This document shows, piece after piece, positions 7,656 to 16,731 of a stretch of DNA of 64,000 nt. Numbering within the stretch: the stretch's first letter is position 1; each line of letters opens with the position of its first letter. This DNA is from an uncultured Acidimicrobiales bacterium (GTDB lineage: Bacteria; Actinomycetota; Acidimicrobiia; Acidimicrobiales; SHLQ01), in contig CALHTB010000061.1 of NCBI GenBank assembly GCA_938038785.1, positions 1 to 64,000 of the forward strand. The letters run 5' to 3'. Under the pieces are notes generated by a model. That model had not been told where the DNA came from, did no database searches, and saw only the letters and a program-made list of their open reading frames with translations. Both the position numbers and the translations under genes were made by a program.

Positions 7656-8474
7656 ATGGACGAGTACCGCACAACCAACTTGGCGAACTGGGATGAACGG
7701 GTCGCCGGCCACATGGCACCCGACGGGTATGGCGTTGACCGCTTGGTCGACGACCCCGAACACATCACGTCGGTCGTTCGCCACGACGCGGCAAAGCTTG
7801 GCAGCGTCGAAGGCCTCACGGTGCTGCACTCCCAATGCCACATCGGTACCGACACGTTGTCTTGGGCCAAGCTCGGGGCCACGGTAACCGGCCTCGACTT
7901 CTCGCCAAAGGCCATCGCGGCTGCCCGCAGCCTCGCCGAACGGATGGGCATCGACGCCGCCTTTGTCGAGACCGAGTTGTACGACGCACCGAGCCACATC
8001 GAGGGAACCTTCGACCTGGTGTACACCAGCGTCGGAGCGATCTGTTGGCTACCCGACATCACCAAGTGGGCCGAGATCATGGCCGGGTTCGTGAAACCCG
8101 GCGGCCGGTTCTGGATTCGTGATTCGCACCCTGCGCTGATGGCGCTCGATGACGGACGTGACGACACCCAGCTCATCGTCCGCTACCCGTACTTTCATCA
8201 GCCCAAGCCGATCAACTTCTCCGATACCGAGAGCTATTTGGGAACCGCAACACTCGTGAACCCCGATTCGTACTCGTGGGCGCACTCGATCGCCGACGTA
8301 ATGAACGCGCTGATCGACGCTGGGCTCGTTCTCGAACGGTTCGACGAGTACCAACACCTCGATTGGCAGTTCTTCACATTCATGGAAGAGATCGAGGACG
8401 GAGTCTGGGCCCTACCCGAGAACGTGCGGGACAACGTCCCAACCCAATTCTCGATTCTGGCCAGCAAGCCCTAA
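7656..8474 (+). CDS. Class I SAM-dependent methyltransferase
   Basis: A 272-residue methyltransferase. Motif I is present in the variant form HSQCHIGTDTLSWAKLGA, characteristic of a bacterial family where the usual D-x-G-C-G is replaced by Q-C-H-x-G; the acidic residue that binds the ribose hydroxyls is in VTGLDFSPKA. Motif post-II reads FDLVYTSVGAICWL. Its last four bases overlap the end of the convergent carotenoid oxygenase gene. The acceptor is unknown. Confidence 0.85.
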   Translation: MDEYRTTNLANWDERVAGHMAPDGYGVDRLVDDPEHITSVVRHDAAKLGSVEGLTVLHSQCHIGTDTLSWAKLGATVTGLDFSPKAIAAARSLAERMGIDAAFVETELYDAPSHIEGTFDLVYTSVGAICWLPDITKWAEIMAGFVKPGGRFWIRDSHPALMALDDGRDDTQLIVRYPYFHQPKPINFSDTESYLGTATLVNPDSYSWAHSIADVMNALIDAGLVLERFDEYQHLDWQFFTFMEEIEDGVWALPENVRDNVPTQFSILASKP

Positions 8475-9775
8475 CGGTCGGCGACCCAGTTGCCGTGGAA
8501 GCCATGCGGCACCCGTTGCGGCAGCTCGATGGTCGCTACCCGGTCACCGGTGATGTCGGTGGCGTCGAGAATGACTAGGTCCGATGTGTCACGGGCGGCG
8601 TCGTACAGCAGCACCATGATCCATCCGTCGTCCTCAGCCGTAGCACCCTCTCGGGCAACAAAGATCGGCTCGCCCACCTCAACGCCGGTTCCCCATGTGC
8701 GGGTCTCGGTCGAACCGGTCGTCATGTCACGCTTGACCGTTGTGAAGAACCAATCAGCTGTTTCCGGGTTGCCGCCCGCGGTGTAGCCATAGCGGTACGG
8801 AAGGGTGTTCACCGCGTCGTTGACCCGAGGGAATTCGTGCACGGCATCGTCAAGCGTTTCGCGTTGAACCTTGGCCGTAGTTGGGTCGATTGTCCACCGA
8901 GCGAGCCGGGGCTTTGAGTCGCGGAACGGACCATTTCGATCACGGTCGAACATCGAGTCGTACTCGCAGATATCGATGACGACCGTGCCATCGTCTGCGT
9001 CATAGCTGTTCATTGGGTGGTACGCAAAGCACGGGTCGATCTCGCACCAGATGACCTCGTCTTCGGTTGTCGCCGCCCGTGGCACCAACCCAATTCGGGC
9101 GTTGTAGTCATGGAACCAACGAAGCGGAAACGGTGAGCCGCCCATGGCCATCTCAAAGTCGACCGCGACCGGCAGGTCAAACACGGCGCCGTAGGTTTGG
9201 GTCAAGCCCATGTCATGAATCATCGGCATGGTGGGCGTGGTGATCGGAACGCTCTTGGTCACGACGCCTTCGGGTGACACGACGACGTAGTGCACCTTGT
9301 CGACCTGATCGGGCCAGTGATAGCAAACCGCGTGCAGCTCCCCGGTCACCGGGTCGAGCTTTGGGTGCGCGGTGAAGCCCGAGGGCAGGCCACCCAGGTC
9401 GCTACGACCAACAATGTTGAGCTCGTCATCGAGCTCCATGGGCTTCGCGCCAGCTTCGACAATGGCGAGCGTCTTGCCCGCATGGCCGATGATGCTGGTA
9501 TTTGGGCCACCTGCGTCGACGGTTCCCGAGTAGCGATTGCGGTACCAGCGTGCCTTTCCATCACCGAGGCGGATGCCGTGCACCATGCCCTCACCAAAGA
9601 ACCAGTGATGGGTGGCAAGGTCATCAACAGACCGCGGGTTTGGGCCGTTGCGAAGGAACCGGCCACTGAGCTCGGGAGGGATCGAGCCCGTGACCGGCAG
9701 GTCGATGGCAGTAACTTCCTCGGCAACAGGTGCAAAGTTGCCAGCGAGATAGGGCGAAGCGTCGTACGTGGTCAT
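8471..9775 (-). CDS. Carotenoid cleavage oxygenase family protein
   Basis: A 434-residue member of the RPE65/carotenoid oxygenase family, seven-bladed propellers with an iron held by four His. Candidate ligands lie in FTAHPKLDPVTG, MIHDMGLTQ, RWFHDYNAR and the final PHGFHGNW; the N-terminal GRFLRNGPNP is highly conserved in the family. I start it at the ATG at 9775; the frame also allows a TTG two codons earlier. Such enzymes cleave carotenoids, apocarotenoids or lignostilbenes. No carotenoid biosynthesis gene is in the window, so substrate is open. Confidence 0.9.
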   Translation of the reverse strand: MTTYDASPYLAGNFAPVAEEVTAIDLPVTGSIPPELSGRFLRNGPNPRSVDDLATHHWFFGEGMVHGIRLGDGKARWYRNRYSGTVDAGGPNTSIIGHAGKTLAIVEAGAKPMELDDELNIVGRSDLGGLPSGFTAHPKLDPVTGELHAVCYHWPDQVDKVHYVVVSPEGVVTKSVPITTPTMPMIHDMGLTQTYGAVFDLPVAVDFEMAMGGSPFPLRWFHDYNARIGLVPRAATTEDEVIWCEIDPCFAYHPMNSYDADDGTVVIDICEYDSMFDRDRNGPFRDSKPRLARWTIDPTTAKVQRETLDDAVHEFPRVNDAVNTLPYRYGYTAGGNPETADWFFTTVKRDMTTGSTETRTWGTGVEVGEPIFVAREGATAEDDGWIMVLLYDAARDTSDLVILDATDITGDRVATIELPQRVPHGFHGNWVADR

Positions 9776-9883
9776 GACCAAACACTACGCAACGCTCGGC
9801 CTGTCGTAGTCAGTCACAGGAACGAAACGCCGTCCTCCTTTCGGATGATCGCCGCAACGAGCTCCTCTGACCGATACGGAGAG

Positions 9884-10237
9884 CTAGTAGGTCTCGAAGC
9901 GGGCGCTCAGTGTGGCCATGTCGTCGGGATCGCCTGTGAGGACAAACGTGCCGAGCATCTGGGCCGTGACCACAAGATGCGCATCGACCACGTCAGACGT
10001 GTCGGACTCGGCGAGTTTGAGACCCACTGCGACGGCATCGTCGAGTGCATGAATCTCGAAGTTGCGGAGCGCACGGGCAAGGTTGGCTTGGCGCCCGGGT
10101 TGACGCCACACCTGAGCAAGCACCGGATGTGTGGTGTGCAGTTCGCCGCCGCGCTCGAGGTTTCGCTTGACCAGTGCCCACAGCCGCGAATTGACCCGTT
10201 CGCCGTCGACGATGAAGGGGGTGGCGTCGACGATCAA
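9884..10237 (-). CDS. vapC: VapC-type toxin, PIN-domain ribonuclease
   Basis: A 117-residue PIN-domain protein. The acidic pocket is seen at D4 (MIVDATPF), in SDVVDAHLVV and in LTGDPDDM; the middle segment PVLAQVWRQPGRQ is typical of an actinobacterial VapC subgroup. VapC proteins cleave RNA and are held inactive by the upstream antitoxin. Its start overlaps the antitoxin stop by 4 bases (ATGA), the usual toxin-antitoxin arrangement. Confidence 0.85.
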   Translation of the reverse strand: MIVDATPFIVDGERVNSRLWALVKRNLERGGELHTTHPVLAQVWRQPGRQANLARALRNFEIHALDDAVAVGLKLAESDTSDVVDAHLVVTAQMLGTFVLTGDPDDMATLSARFETY

Positions 10238-10479
10238 CGATCAACACCCTGACGGTCGAGCACCTGGTCGGCCCAATCGAGGTGCTTCTGGTCGATCGGG
10301 CCTTGTTCGTCTTCCCAAGCCGCAATGAGCCCGAGCATGGCTTGGCGGCGACGGCGACGCTGTACCTCCCCAAGAAGTGAGCGTTTGATGGCCAGTGTTT
10401 TTGTGCCGTCAAGTTCGACGAGCTCGGCGAGAGCAGCTTCCATTTCGTCGTCGAAGTTGATCGTAGTCTTCGTTGCCAT
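10234..10479 (-). CDS. vapB: VapB-type antitoxin, ribbon-helix-helix
   Basis: An 81-residue protein whose N-terminus (MATKTTINFDDEMEAAL) reads as a ribbon-helix-helix DNA-binding strand and helix, followed by a basic patch (EVQRRRRRQAM) and an acidic tail that would wrap around the toxin. It is directly upstream of and overlaps the PIN toxin gene. The start lies about 10 bases after a possible -10 element, so translation may be leaderless. Confidence 0.8.
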   Translation of the reverse strand: MATKTTINFDDEMEAALAELVELDGTKTLAIKRSLLGEVQRRRRRQAMLGLIAAWEDEQGPIDQKHLDWADQVLDRQGVDR

Positions 10480-10490
10480 ATAGGTAGGGT

Positions 10491-10509
10491 AGATAGTATT
10501 GCATTATCT
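10491..10509. promoter_or_regulatory. Candidate VapBC operator/promoter
   Basis: An inverted repeat, AGATA at 10491 and TATCT at 10505, lies 12 bases upstream of the antitoxin start. On the minus strand a possible -35 (TTGCCA) and -10 (TACCCT) are spaced 17 bases apart around it, so bound VapB-VapC would cover the promoter. Inference from symmetry and position. Confidence 0.4.
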
Positions 10510-10600
10510 GGCAAGAGTCGATCCTCGCCCACGTCAGACGCGACTGTGCATCGGCAACACGAATCACGGATACTCGGGTATTGGCATATAGGAGTGAAGC

Positions 10601-12646
10601 GTGAGGATAGGCGGCTTTGAAGGTCTTGAGCTTGTTGGCTCTGGAGGCAACGCTCACGTCTATCGCGCCACCAATACCTCCTCTGGCCACCTTGTCGCCA
10701 TCAAGGTTCTTCGAGGTGGCGGCGACGAGGCCGTCAACCGTCGTTTTGAGCGCGAGCGCACGCTCATGGCCGAGCTCGAGACCATTGCCAACGTTGTGCC
10801 GATTTACGAATCGGGGTTCGACGACGACGGAGACCCGTATCTCGTCATGCCGCTGTATATGGGCGGCTCGCTACAAGACCAGGTTGATCGTGGGCCCATG
10901 CCCTGGCGTGACGCGTTCGAGATCGTCAAGGTGATGACCGAGTCGATTGCCTTGGCACACGCAAAACGCATTCTGCATCTCGACATCAAGCCGGCCAATG
11001 TGCTCCTCGATAACGACGGAAGCCCCTGGCTGGCCGACTTCGGCATCGCCGAAATGATGGGCCACACCGCGTCCATGTCAGCCAAGATGATGACGCCCGC
11101 CTTCACCCCGCCCGAGCGGCTCGATGGAAAGAAGCCATCGGAACAGACCGACCTGTACGGACTCGTCGCAACCCTCTATGCGCTACTCACGGGCGGGCCG
11201 CCGTACGTGAACCCAGAATCGACCGGGCCGATGAGCGTCATGATGGCCATCATCCGCGAGCCCCTCAATCTCGACCGACTCGCCGAGCACACACCTCAAA
11301 GCGTTCGCAACCTCCTCCTTCGAGGTATGGCCAAGAACCCCGACGATCGCCCCCGGAGCGCCATCGAGCTCGTAGGGCTGCTTCAAGATGTGCTCGACGG
11401 GCGCGACGTCACCGCACCCGTCATCGTTCCAGCACCAGTAACTGAACGTGCCGAAGTTCTTCCCGCAGTCCCCGAAGTTAGCGATGCGACCATCATGCGA
11501 GCTACCGCCGAACCGGTACCCGCCGCTGCACCAGCCGACGACGGATCACGCGCTCGGGTTCTCGTCTTGTCAGTACTGACCTTGTTCTTAGTGCTCAGTG
11601 GTGGCGTGGCCGCAGCGCTTGCCTTGTCGGGCGACGAGCAACCGGAATCGACTGCCAGTGAAATCGGTCAGAGCGGTTCCGGCGATGCGGGCGACCTTGA
11701 CGAAAGCACTCTCGACGCTAGTGATATCGACGACGGCGAAACCGTTCAGGTCTTGGCTGCGACGGCGAAGCCAGAACCGGACGATTCTGGCTCGGGGGAT
11801 GTGGTGGTCGTCGAAGCAACAACCACCACGGAGGTGCCGGACGACGAAGAGATCTCTCTAGCAACGACCGCTGCACCGGCCACCACCGAAACCACAGCCG
11901 AGACCACATCTACCCAGGCGCCTGGCACCACGACAACCACCCGCGCCCCCACCACCACACGAGCGCCCACAACGACCCAAGCAACAACCACCACCGTCCG
12001 GCCAACAACGACCGAAGCAACCACCACCACTCGGCCAACAACCACAAGTAAACCAACCACCACAACGACGACTTCGACGACAACCACCACTACGACAACG
12101 ACCACTTCAACCACGGAAGCGCCCAAGCCAGTGTTGGAAGCGGGTTTCGTTGCCCAAGGCGGTCCTGAGGGCTCCGAACAAACGGTGTCGTTTCGCAACA
12201 TCACCCAAGGCGATGCTTCGTCGTTCCGCTGGGAGTTTGGTGACGGTTCGACAAGCACACAGCGCGAGCCAAGCCATGCCTACGCAGATCCGGGCCGATA
12301 CAGCGTGACGGTTACCGCCACCGGTCCAACCGGCAACACCGACTCGGCCACCCACTCGGTTCGCGTCGACGAAAACACGGTCACGGAACCTCCGGTTCAA
12401 TTCGAGGCCGGGTGGACGGCTTCCGCATCACCATCGCCAAATCAGCAGACGCTGAACTTCCGATCGATAACGATCGGCCCAGTCGACACCCTGACCTGGG
12501 ACTTCGGCGATGGCACCACTGGTTCGGGCGCCACGGTGTCCCACACGTACGCCTCGCCCGGCACCTACACCGTGACGATCACCGCGACAGGATCAGAAGG
12601 AACCGACACCGCAACCCACAACGTGCGGGTCGACGAGAACGGATAA
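10601..12646 (+). CDS. Membrane Ser/Thr protein kinase with extracellular Thr-rich stalk and two PKD domains
   Basis: A 681-residue fusion. Residues 8-265 are a Hanks-type kinase: glycine loop VGSGGNAHVY, Lys35 in VAIKVL, catalytic loop H126-L-D128-IKPAN, D146-F-G, and PPE at 170-172. The Arg of the usual HRD is Leu, which marks a non-RD kinase. One transmembrane helix lies at about 320-342, then a mucin-like Thr/Pro stretch (about 405-507) and two PKD domains (about 511-595 and 603-681), each with the WxFGDG core (RWEFGDGS, TWDFGDGT). The kinase would be inside and the PKD sensors outside. GTG start with AGGAG upstream. Actinobacterial PknB-type kinases usually carry PASTA domains instead, so the PKD sensor is unusual. 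Confidence 0.9.
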   Translation: MRIGGFEGLELVGSGGNAHVYRATNTSSGHLVAIKVLRGGGDEAVNRRFERERTLMAELETIANVVPIYESGFDDDGDPYLVMPLYMGGSLQDQVDRGPMPWRDAFEIVKVMTESIALAHAKRILHLDIKPANVLLDNDGSPWLADFGIAEMMGHTASMSAKMMTPAFTPPERLDGKKPSEQTDLYGLVATLYALLTGGPPYVNPESTGPMSVMMAIIREPLNLDRLAEHTPQSVRNLLLRGMAKNPDDRPRSAIELVGLLQDVLDGRDVTAPVIVPAPVTERAEVLPAVPEVSDATIMRATAEPVPAAAPADDGSRARVLVLSVLTLFLVLSGGVAAALALSGDEQPESTASEIGQSGSGDAGDLDESTLDASDIDDGETVQVLAATAKPEPDDSGSGDVVVVEATTTTEVPDDEEISLATTAAPATTETTAETTSTQAPGTTTTTRAPTTTRAPTTTQATTTTVRPTTTEATTTTRPTTTSKPTTTTTTSTTTTTTTTTTSTTEAPKPVLEAGFVAQGGPEGSEQTVSFRNITQGDASSFRWEFGDGSTSTQREPSHAYADPGRYSVTVTATGPTGNTDSATHSVRVDENTVTEPPVQFEAGWTASASPSPNQQTLNFRSITIGPVDTLTWDFGDGTTGSGATVSHTYASPGTYTVTITATGSEGTDTATHNVRVDENG

Positions 12647-12657
12647 CTTCTGCGCAT

Positions 12658-13008
12658 TCAGAACGCGTCGCCGACGATTTGAAGTAACTGTTTCTTTTCA
12701 ATGCCGACACTGCGAGCTTGGTCGATGAGCTGCCGGACCTCAGCTTCGATGCTGAAGCTCGTCGTGTCGACGTCGCTTGCGATACGAGTGCCACGCCCGA
12801 CCCGCGAGGTGGCAATACCGTGCTCGGCTAACTGGCGATAGGCGCGCTGGACGGTTTCCAAGCTCACATCGAGCGAGGCAGCCAACTCGCGTCCGGCAGG
12901 CAACGGATCGCCCGGTCCGATTTCGCCGCGTAGCAGCGACTGCTTGATGGCATCGCCAACTTGCAAGAAGAGCGGTCGGTCCGAGTCGAGATCGAGTGTG
13001 AGGATCAT
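12658..13008 (-). CDS. GntR-family regulator, YtrA-like
   Basis: A 116-residue regulator. The GntR winged helix spans residues about 10-80, with LFLQVGDAIKQSLLRGEI, the turn GDPLPAGRELAASLDVSLETVQRAYRQL and the wing VGRGTRIAS. Only a short helical tail follows, as in the YtrA subfamily, whose members often regulate adjacent membrane or ABC proteins. Its start overlaps the stop of the DUF1648 gene upstream by 4 bases. It is convergent with the kinase gene. Confidence 0.88.
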   Translation of the reverse strand: MILTLDLDSDRPLFLQVGDAIKQSLLRGEIGPGDPLPAGRELAASLDVSLETVQRAYRQLAEHGIATSRVGRGTRIASDVDTTSFSIEAEVRQLIDQARSVGIEKKQLLQIVGDAF

Positions 13009-13964
13009 GCGCGTCGATCCAACAAGCTGGCCATGATCGACGCAGGCTTTGCCGGATCGTCGATGGTGATATACAACCGAGCGCCATCGGTTCGCGTCAC
13101 GACGAGCGCTGGGCCTGAGCGGGTGAGAACAGCATCGTCACCCGAGAACCCTTTACGGAGGCCCCAACCGCCGAACGACCTGGCCTTCACGCTTCCCGCT
13201 TCGACGGACTCGATCTGTTCGAGCGGGACGGTGACAGTAGGGAACCCGACAACGCCAGCGACGCGAACCCCACCCGGACCTGCCGACACCGAAAAGTGGC
13301 TGCTCGTCAGAATGATCGTGGCGAGCAAGGTGGCAGGGATCAGCATCCACCAGCTCGTGAGCAGCGCACTGATTCCAAATCCGATGAACGTGATGGCCGC
13401 GAGGGCGTACAGGGTGCGACCCGCGGCTGTTTGGCCAGTCCAGCTTGCGACCTGGTTTCCCTCGAGGGGGTACCGGCGAGCTTCAGGCGTGGCCGGGGCG
13501 TCAGTTGACGGCGGTGTTTCTGGCCTCCCGGCAATGAGGGTTGCGAGTCCGGCACCAACTACGCCGGCGACAAGCGCTGCGGGCATGACCCACCACCCCG
13601 TGGAAAACGTGCGCACTCCCTGCTCGTCGAGATCAATCTGTGGAACGACGCTCGACAAGACAAGCACCCCAATGAACATCGCCATCGCTGCGGGTAGAGC
13701 GGTCAGCCCACGAGGCGCAATGATTGATCGTTTGGATCTGGCGATCAGCACGCCAAGAGGCATGACAACCAAAGCAGTGAAGCCCGCGGCCAACCATGGC
13801 AGTCCGCGGGTCGAGATGAAGCCATCGGGCTCGCCGTCGAGATTCCAGTGCGTGGCGACTTCTGGCCCAAGGCTTCCAGACAGGACGAGCAGGGTCACCA
13901 GGAGGCCAAGGATTAGCGCCAACGGAAGGATGAACGTAGCAAGAGTTGTTCTGGACATGCCCAC
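13005..13964 (-). CDS. DUF1648-domain membrane protein
   Basis: A 319-residue multi-pass membrane protein. The first helix and following loop (LALILGLLVTLLVLSG, then GPEVATHWNLDGEPDGF) match DUF1648, found in SdpI-like immunity proteins and in membrane proteins paired with YtrA-type regulators. About five more helices follow up to residue 225; the C-terminal 90 residues are a soluble domain with PLEQIESVEAG and RLYITIDDP that resembles a bacterial PH-like fold. It is the first gene of an operon with the GntR regulator. A second Met two codons in is an alternative start. Confidence 0.8.
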   Translation of the reverse strand: MGMSRTTLATFILPLALILGLLVTLLVLSGSLGPEVATHWNLDGEPDGFISTRGLPWLAAGFTALVVMPLGVLIARSKRSIIAPRGLTALPAAMAMFIGVLVLSSVVPQIDLDEQGVRTFSTGWWVMPAALVAGVVGAGLATLIAGRPETPPSTDAPATPEARRYPLEGNQVASWTGQTAAGRTLYALAAITFIGFGISALLTSWWMLIPATLLATIILTSSHFSVSAGPGGVRVAGVVGFPTVTVPLEQIESVEAGSVKARSFGGWGLRKGFSGDDAVLTRSGPALVVTRTDGARLYITIDDPAKPASIMASLLDRRA

Positions 13965-13970
13965 ATCTTA

Positions 13971-13993
13971 TTGACTTGGTTAGAGCATGTCAA
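13971..13993. promoter_or_regulatory. Candidate operator for the GntR/DUF1648 operon
   Basis: TTGAC at 13971-13975 and GTCAA at 13989-13993 form an inverted repeat with a 13-base spacer, only 7 bases upstream of the DUF1648 start. The position suits autorepression by the GntR protein. Weak arms; inference. Confidence 0.35.
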
Positions 13994-14023
13994 TCGGTCG
14001 TTCACTGAATCACGTAACGAGGT

Positions 14024-14053
14024 TTGCCCCCGCCTCGAATGAGGCGGGGGCAA
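14024..14053 (-). terminator. Strong hairpin terminator of the spondin-domain gene
   Basis: A perfect 13-bp GC-rich stem (TTGCCCCCGCCTC with GAGGCGGGGGCAA) and a 4-base loop lie 66 bases downstream of the stop of the large secreted protein read on the minus strand. There is no long T-run, as is common in high-GC genomes. Confidence 0.65.
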
Positions 14054-14118
14054 CTCGACTTGCATGCCATCAATGTCGTTTGTGACAAGAGGGCGGATCA
14101 AACGGGTGGATCGTTAGA

Positions 14119-16611
14119 TCAGCCGCCAATGCTGATGATGCCCTGGGTGTCGATCTCGGGCAGACCATCGCTGATCTCTTGAATCAGGTTCAGGCTTCCG
14201 TCACCGGCGACGTCGTAGACGCCAACGGTTCCGCTGAGACCCGCAAGCTGGTACAGGTACTCACCGTCGGGGCTGACATCGAGGTCGATAAAGCCGTCAG
14301 TGTTGCCAAAGGTGGTTGGGCCGTCGAGCACTTCACCGGGGTTGGTGAACGGGGTTGTGCCCGCAGCGGCAACGGTGTCGATGACCTCGACGGTGCCATC
14401 AGCTTGAAGCCGGAAGCTCGAGATGGTGGCGTTGATGGCGTTCGAGACGTAGAACGTCTCGCCATCGTGACCGAAGTCGATCCAGCATGCGGTGAGCTGC
14501 TGCCCGTCTGCGCCGAAGAGGTTCGGTGCCGTCGGGTCGCCAATGGCGAGGTCTCCTTCGGTGATGGTCAGGCTAGAGTCGCTGCCCAATTCGTAGACAG
14601 TGACCGAGCCAGCCTGGAGTGCAGGCAGGGCAGGCGGTGCGCCTTCGGAGTTGAACTCACGAGCCTCGGTCACCACGACGAACTCGCGTCCACCAATGAC
14701 AGTGATGTCGAAGTCGATCGCTGACGGAAGGTTCCGACCCTCGGCGTTGCCGCGAAGGGTTGGGGTGCCGGTGTCAGCGAGCTGGAGCCGACCGGAGCGC
14801 AAGATGTCGAAGCTGTAGAGCGATGCTTCGGCGTTTGCTCCGGGAAGAGCGGCCGAGCCCGAGGTGATCGAGCTCACGATGAGACGGTCACCGTCGGTCG
14901 AGAAGTCAACATCTGCAGGACGATTGTCCAGGTCAGCCGATTGGCCGGTGGCGACGAGTGCTCCTGCGTCATTGAGGTAGAAGCCGACGATGTTGCCTTC
15001 GTCGTTGGGCTCGCCACGGGTCGAGCCAGCCTCGCCCAATGCCAGTCCGTCACGGTCGATGTTGGTCACGAAGACCAGGCCATCATTTACTGCGATCGAG
15101 TTCGGGCCGACGCCACCGGAGTCCACTTCGGAGAGAAGCGTGAGGGTGAAGTCGTCGTTGATTGCGAACGAGCTGATGGAGTTCGAGCCCGCGTTCACAG
15201 CGAGCAGGATGGATTCGTCTTCGGTGACGACTAGCGAGTCAGCCGAGATCAATGGATCGAGGCCTTCACCACCATCGAAGTCGGTGGAGCCAGTGCCTCC
15301 GGTAGCGAAGTTTCCGATGTGGCTGAGCGAACCATCGGCGTTGCGGCCGAATGCGGCGATCTCGTTGGCGTCAAGGCCGTTGGTACCAACGAACACGGCG
15401 CCTTCGAATGCTGCAGCGTCACCGTCGACAGCAATGAGCTCCCATGTGGTGCTGGCGCCAGGCTCGGTGGATGTGTCGGCATTGAAACCAGGGCGGCTGG
15501 CGTTGAGCAGGCGCTCGGTGCCGACGTTGCGCAGGTAGTAGCCGCCATCAGCGTCGACGATCTGCCAGTACGCCGATTCATCGACCGGTCCCGTCAAGTC
15601 GACGTTGTATCCAGCATCGGCTCCATCTGCATCCAAGTAGAGGCCAGTGGAGACCGACTCGATCAGATAGTTGCCATCGCCAGCGTCACGAACAATCCAC
15701 TCGGCTGCGGTGTTGGTCTGGTTCGAGGTGTACACGTTGACGTTTGGTTGTGCTTCAAGGTAACGGCCGAACTCACCATCGCGAATGAAGAACGAGCTGC
15801 CATCGATTCCCGCAGCAGCGGCGTCGTCTGCGTCGCCCGTGTCAGCGTCAGCAGCGCTGACCACGTCGACGGTGATTCGAGCGACAGTTTCGTCGGATTC
15901 GATTGCGCCACTGCCATCGGAACCAATCGTGGTTCCCGCAGCGGTCTGGAGTCCGACGAGGTTCGAGAAGAGGTCAGGGTGAATAGCAACGGTGCCGGTT
16001 GGATCGTCGGTCGACTCACCTGAGCCCTGTCCGTCGAAGCCGAGAGAGAACCCAGCAGCGCCAGATCCAGTGTTGACCTCGGTGCCAGAGTCGTAGATTC
16101 GCGATCCGTCGATCACAAAGCTCACCGGACCAGTGAAGTTCCCGCTCTCATCGAACAGTTCGTATGCGGTCGGTGTTCCGTTGCCGAAGAACCCGTCATT
16201 GGACGGAATGATCATCGACGCGAACGAGAAGTACCGGTATGCAGCTGGGTTGATGATGTCGATCGACCCCTCAACTACGGCACCCGGCCCGATCGGACCG
16301 TTGTGCACGGTCGTCTGCAAACGACCAGGCGCTTCGAACTCAGCGCTCAGGGGAGCAGTGTCGCCCGTCTCGGCGAGGATCTCCAGACCCTCTGAGGCGC
16401 GCTCGCCACCGTTGAAGAGGTCAAAACTGCCGTTGTGCAGGCCGGTCCATACCGGCGTGAAGAAGAAGCCATCAGATGGCTGGAGATTCTCAACCGTGAT
16501 ACGAACCTGTTGGGGACCTGAATCGCCTTGCGCAGACACCGTAGGTGCGGTGGCAAGAGTGGTCGCGACCACTATCACCGCAATGAGCGCAGAGTGGGTT
16601 TCGAGCGACAA
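14119..16611 (-). CDS. Secreted spondin_N / beta-trefoil / beta-propeller protein
   Basis: An 830-residue exported protein. Residues 1-28 are a signal peptide ending TVSAQG. About 35-230 is a spondin_N domain (VRITVENLQP, FFFTPVWTGLHNGSFDLFN, PGRLQTTVHNGPI, YFSFASMIIPSNDGFF). About 270-395 reads as a beta-trefoil (ricin/fascin-like) with repeats such as EFGRYLEAQP and STGLYLDADG. From about 400 to the end is a lactonase-like seven-bladed propeller (SISSFAINDD, GFYLNDAGAL, YSFDILRSGRL, SSFRLQADGT, GVYDVAGDGSL). The composition is acidic. It is monocistronic with a strong hairpin downstream. Surface binding or matrix function is inferred; no catalytic residues are evident. Confidence 0.8.
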   Translation of the reverse strand: MSLETHSALIAVIVVATTLATAPTVSAQGDSGPQQVRITVENLQPSDGFFFTPVWTGLHNGSFDLFNGGERASEGLEILAETGDTAPLSAEFEAPGRLQTTVHNGPIGPGAVVEGSIDIINPAAYRYFSFASMIIPSNDGFFGNGTPTAYELFDESGNFTGPVSFVIDGSRIYDSGTEVNTGSGAAGFSLGFDGQGSGESTDDPTGTVAIHPDLFSNLVGLQTAAGTTIGSDGSGAIESDETVARITVDVVSAADADTGDADDAAAAGIDGSSFFIRDGEFGRYLEAQPNVNVYTSNQTNTAAEWIVRDAGDGNYLIESVSTGLYLDADGADAGYNVDLTGPVDESAYWQIVDADGGYYLRNVGTERLLNASRPGFNADTSTEPGASTTWELIAVDGDAAAFEGAVFVGTNGLDANEIAAFGRNADGSLSHIGNFATGGTGSTDFDGGEGLDPLISADSLVVTEDESILLAVNAGSNSISSFAINDDFTLTLLSEVDSGGVGPNSIAVNDGLVFVTNIDRDGLALGEAGSTRGEPNDEGNIVGFYLNDAGALVATGQSADLDNRPADVDFSTDGDRLIVSSITSGSAALPGANAEASLYSFDILRSGRLQLADTGTPTLRGNAEGRNLPSAIDFDITVIGGREFVVVTEAREFNSEGAPPALPALQAGSVTVYELGSDSSLTITEGDLAIGDPTAPNLFGADGQQLTACWIDFGHDGETFYVSNAINATISSFRLQADGTVEVIDTVAAAGTTPFTNPGEVLDGPTTFGNTDGFIDLDVSPDGEYLYQLAGLSGTVGVYDVAGDGSLNLIQEISDGLPEIDTQGIISIGG

Positions 16612-16731
16612 TTCTTACGGAAAATGGTTCCCCTTCTCAGGCCATTCCTTTATGTTCAAGGGATGGCCCGAGATTTGGCCGATCACGAGGAATAACGTAC
16701 GGCTCCTGCCAAGCTGGCGCGTTGGCTTACC

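Noticed and set aside
11746-12258. Long minus-strand frame rich in valine opposite the kinase stalk
   Set aside because: It is the complement of the ACC/ACA threonine codons of the kinase linker; composition is low complexity and no gene start is present.
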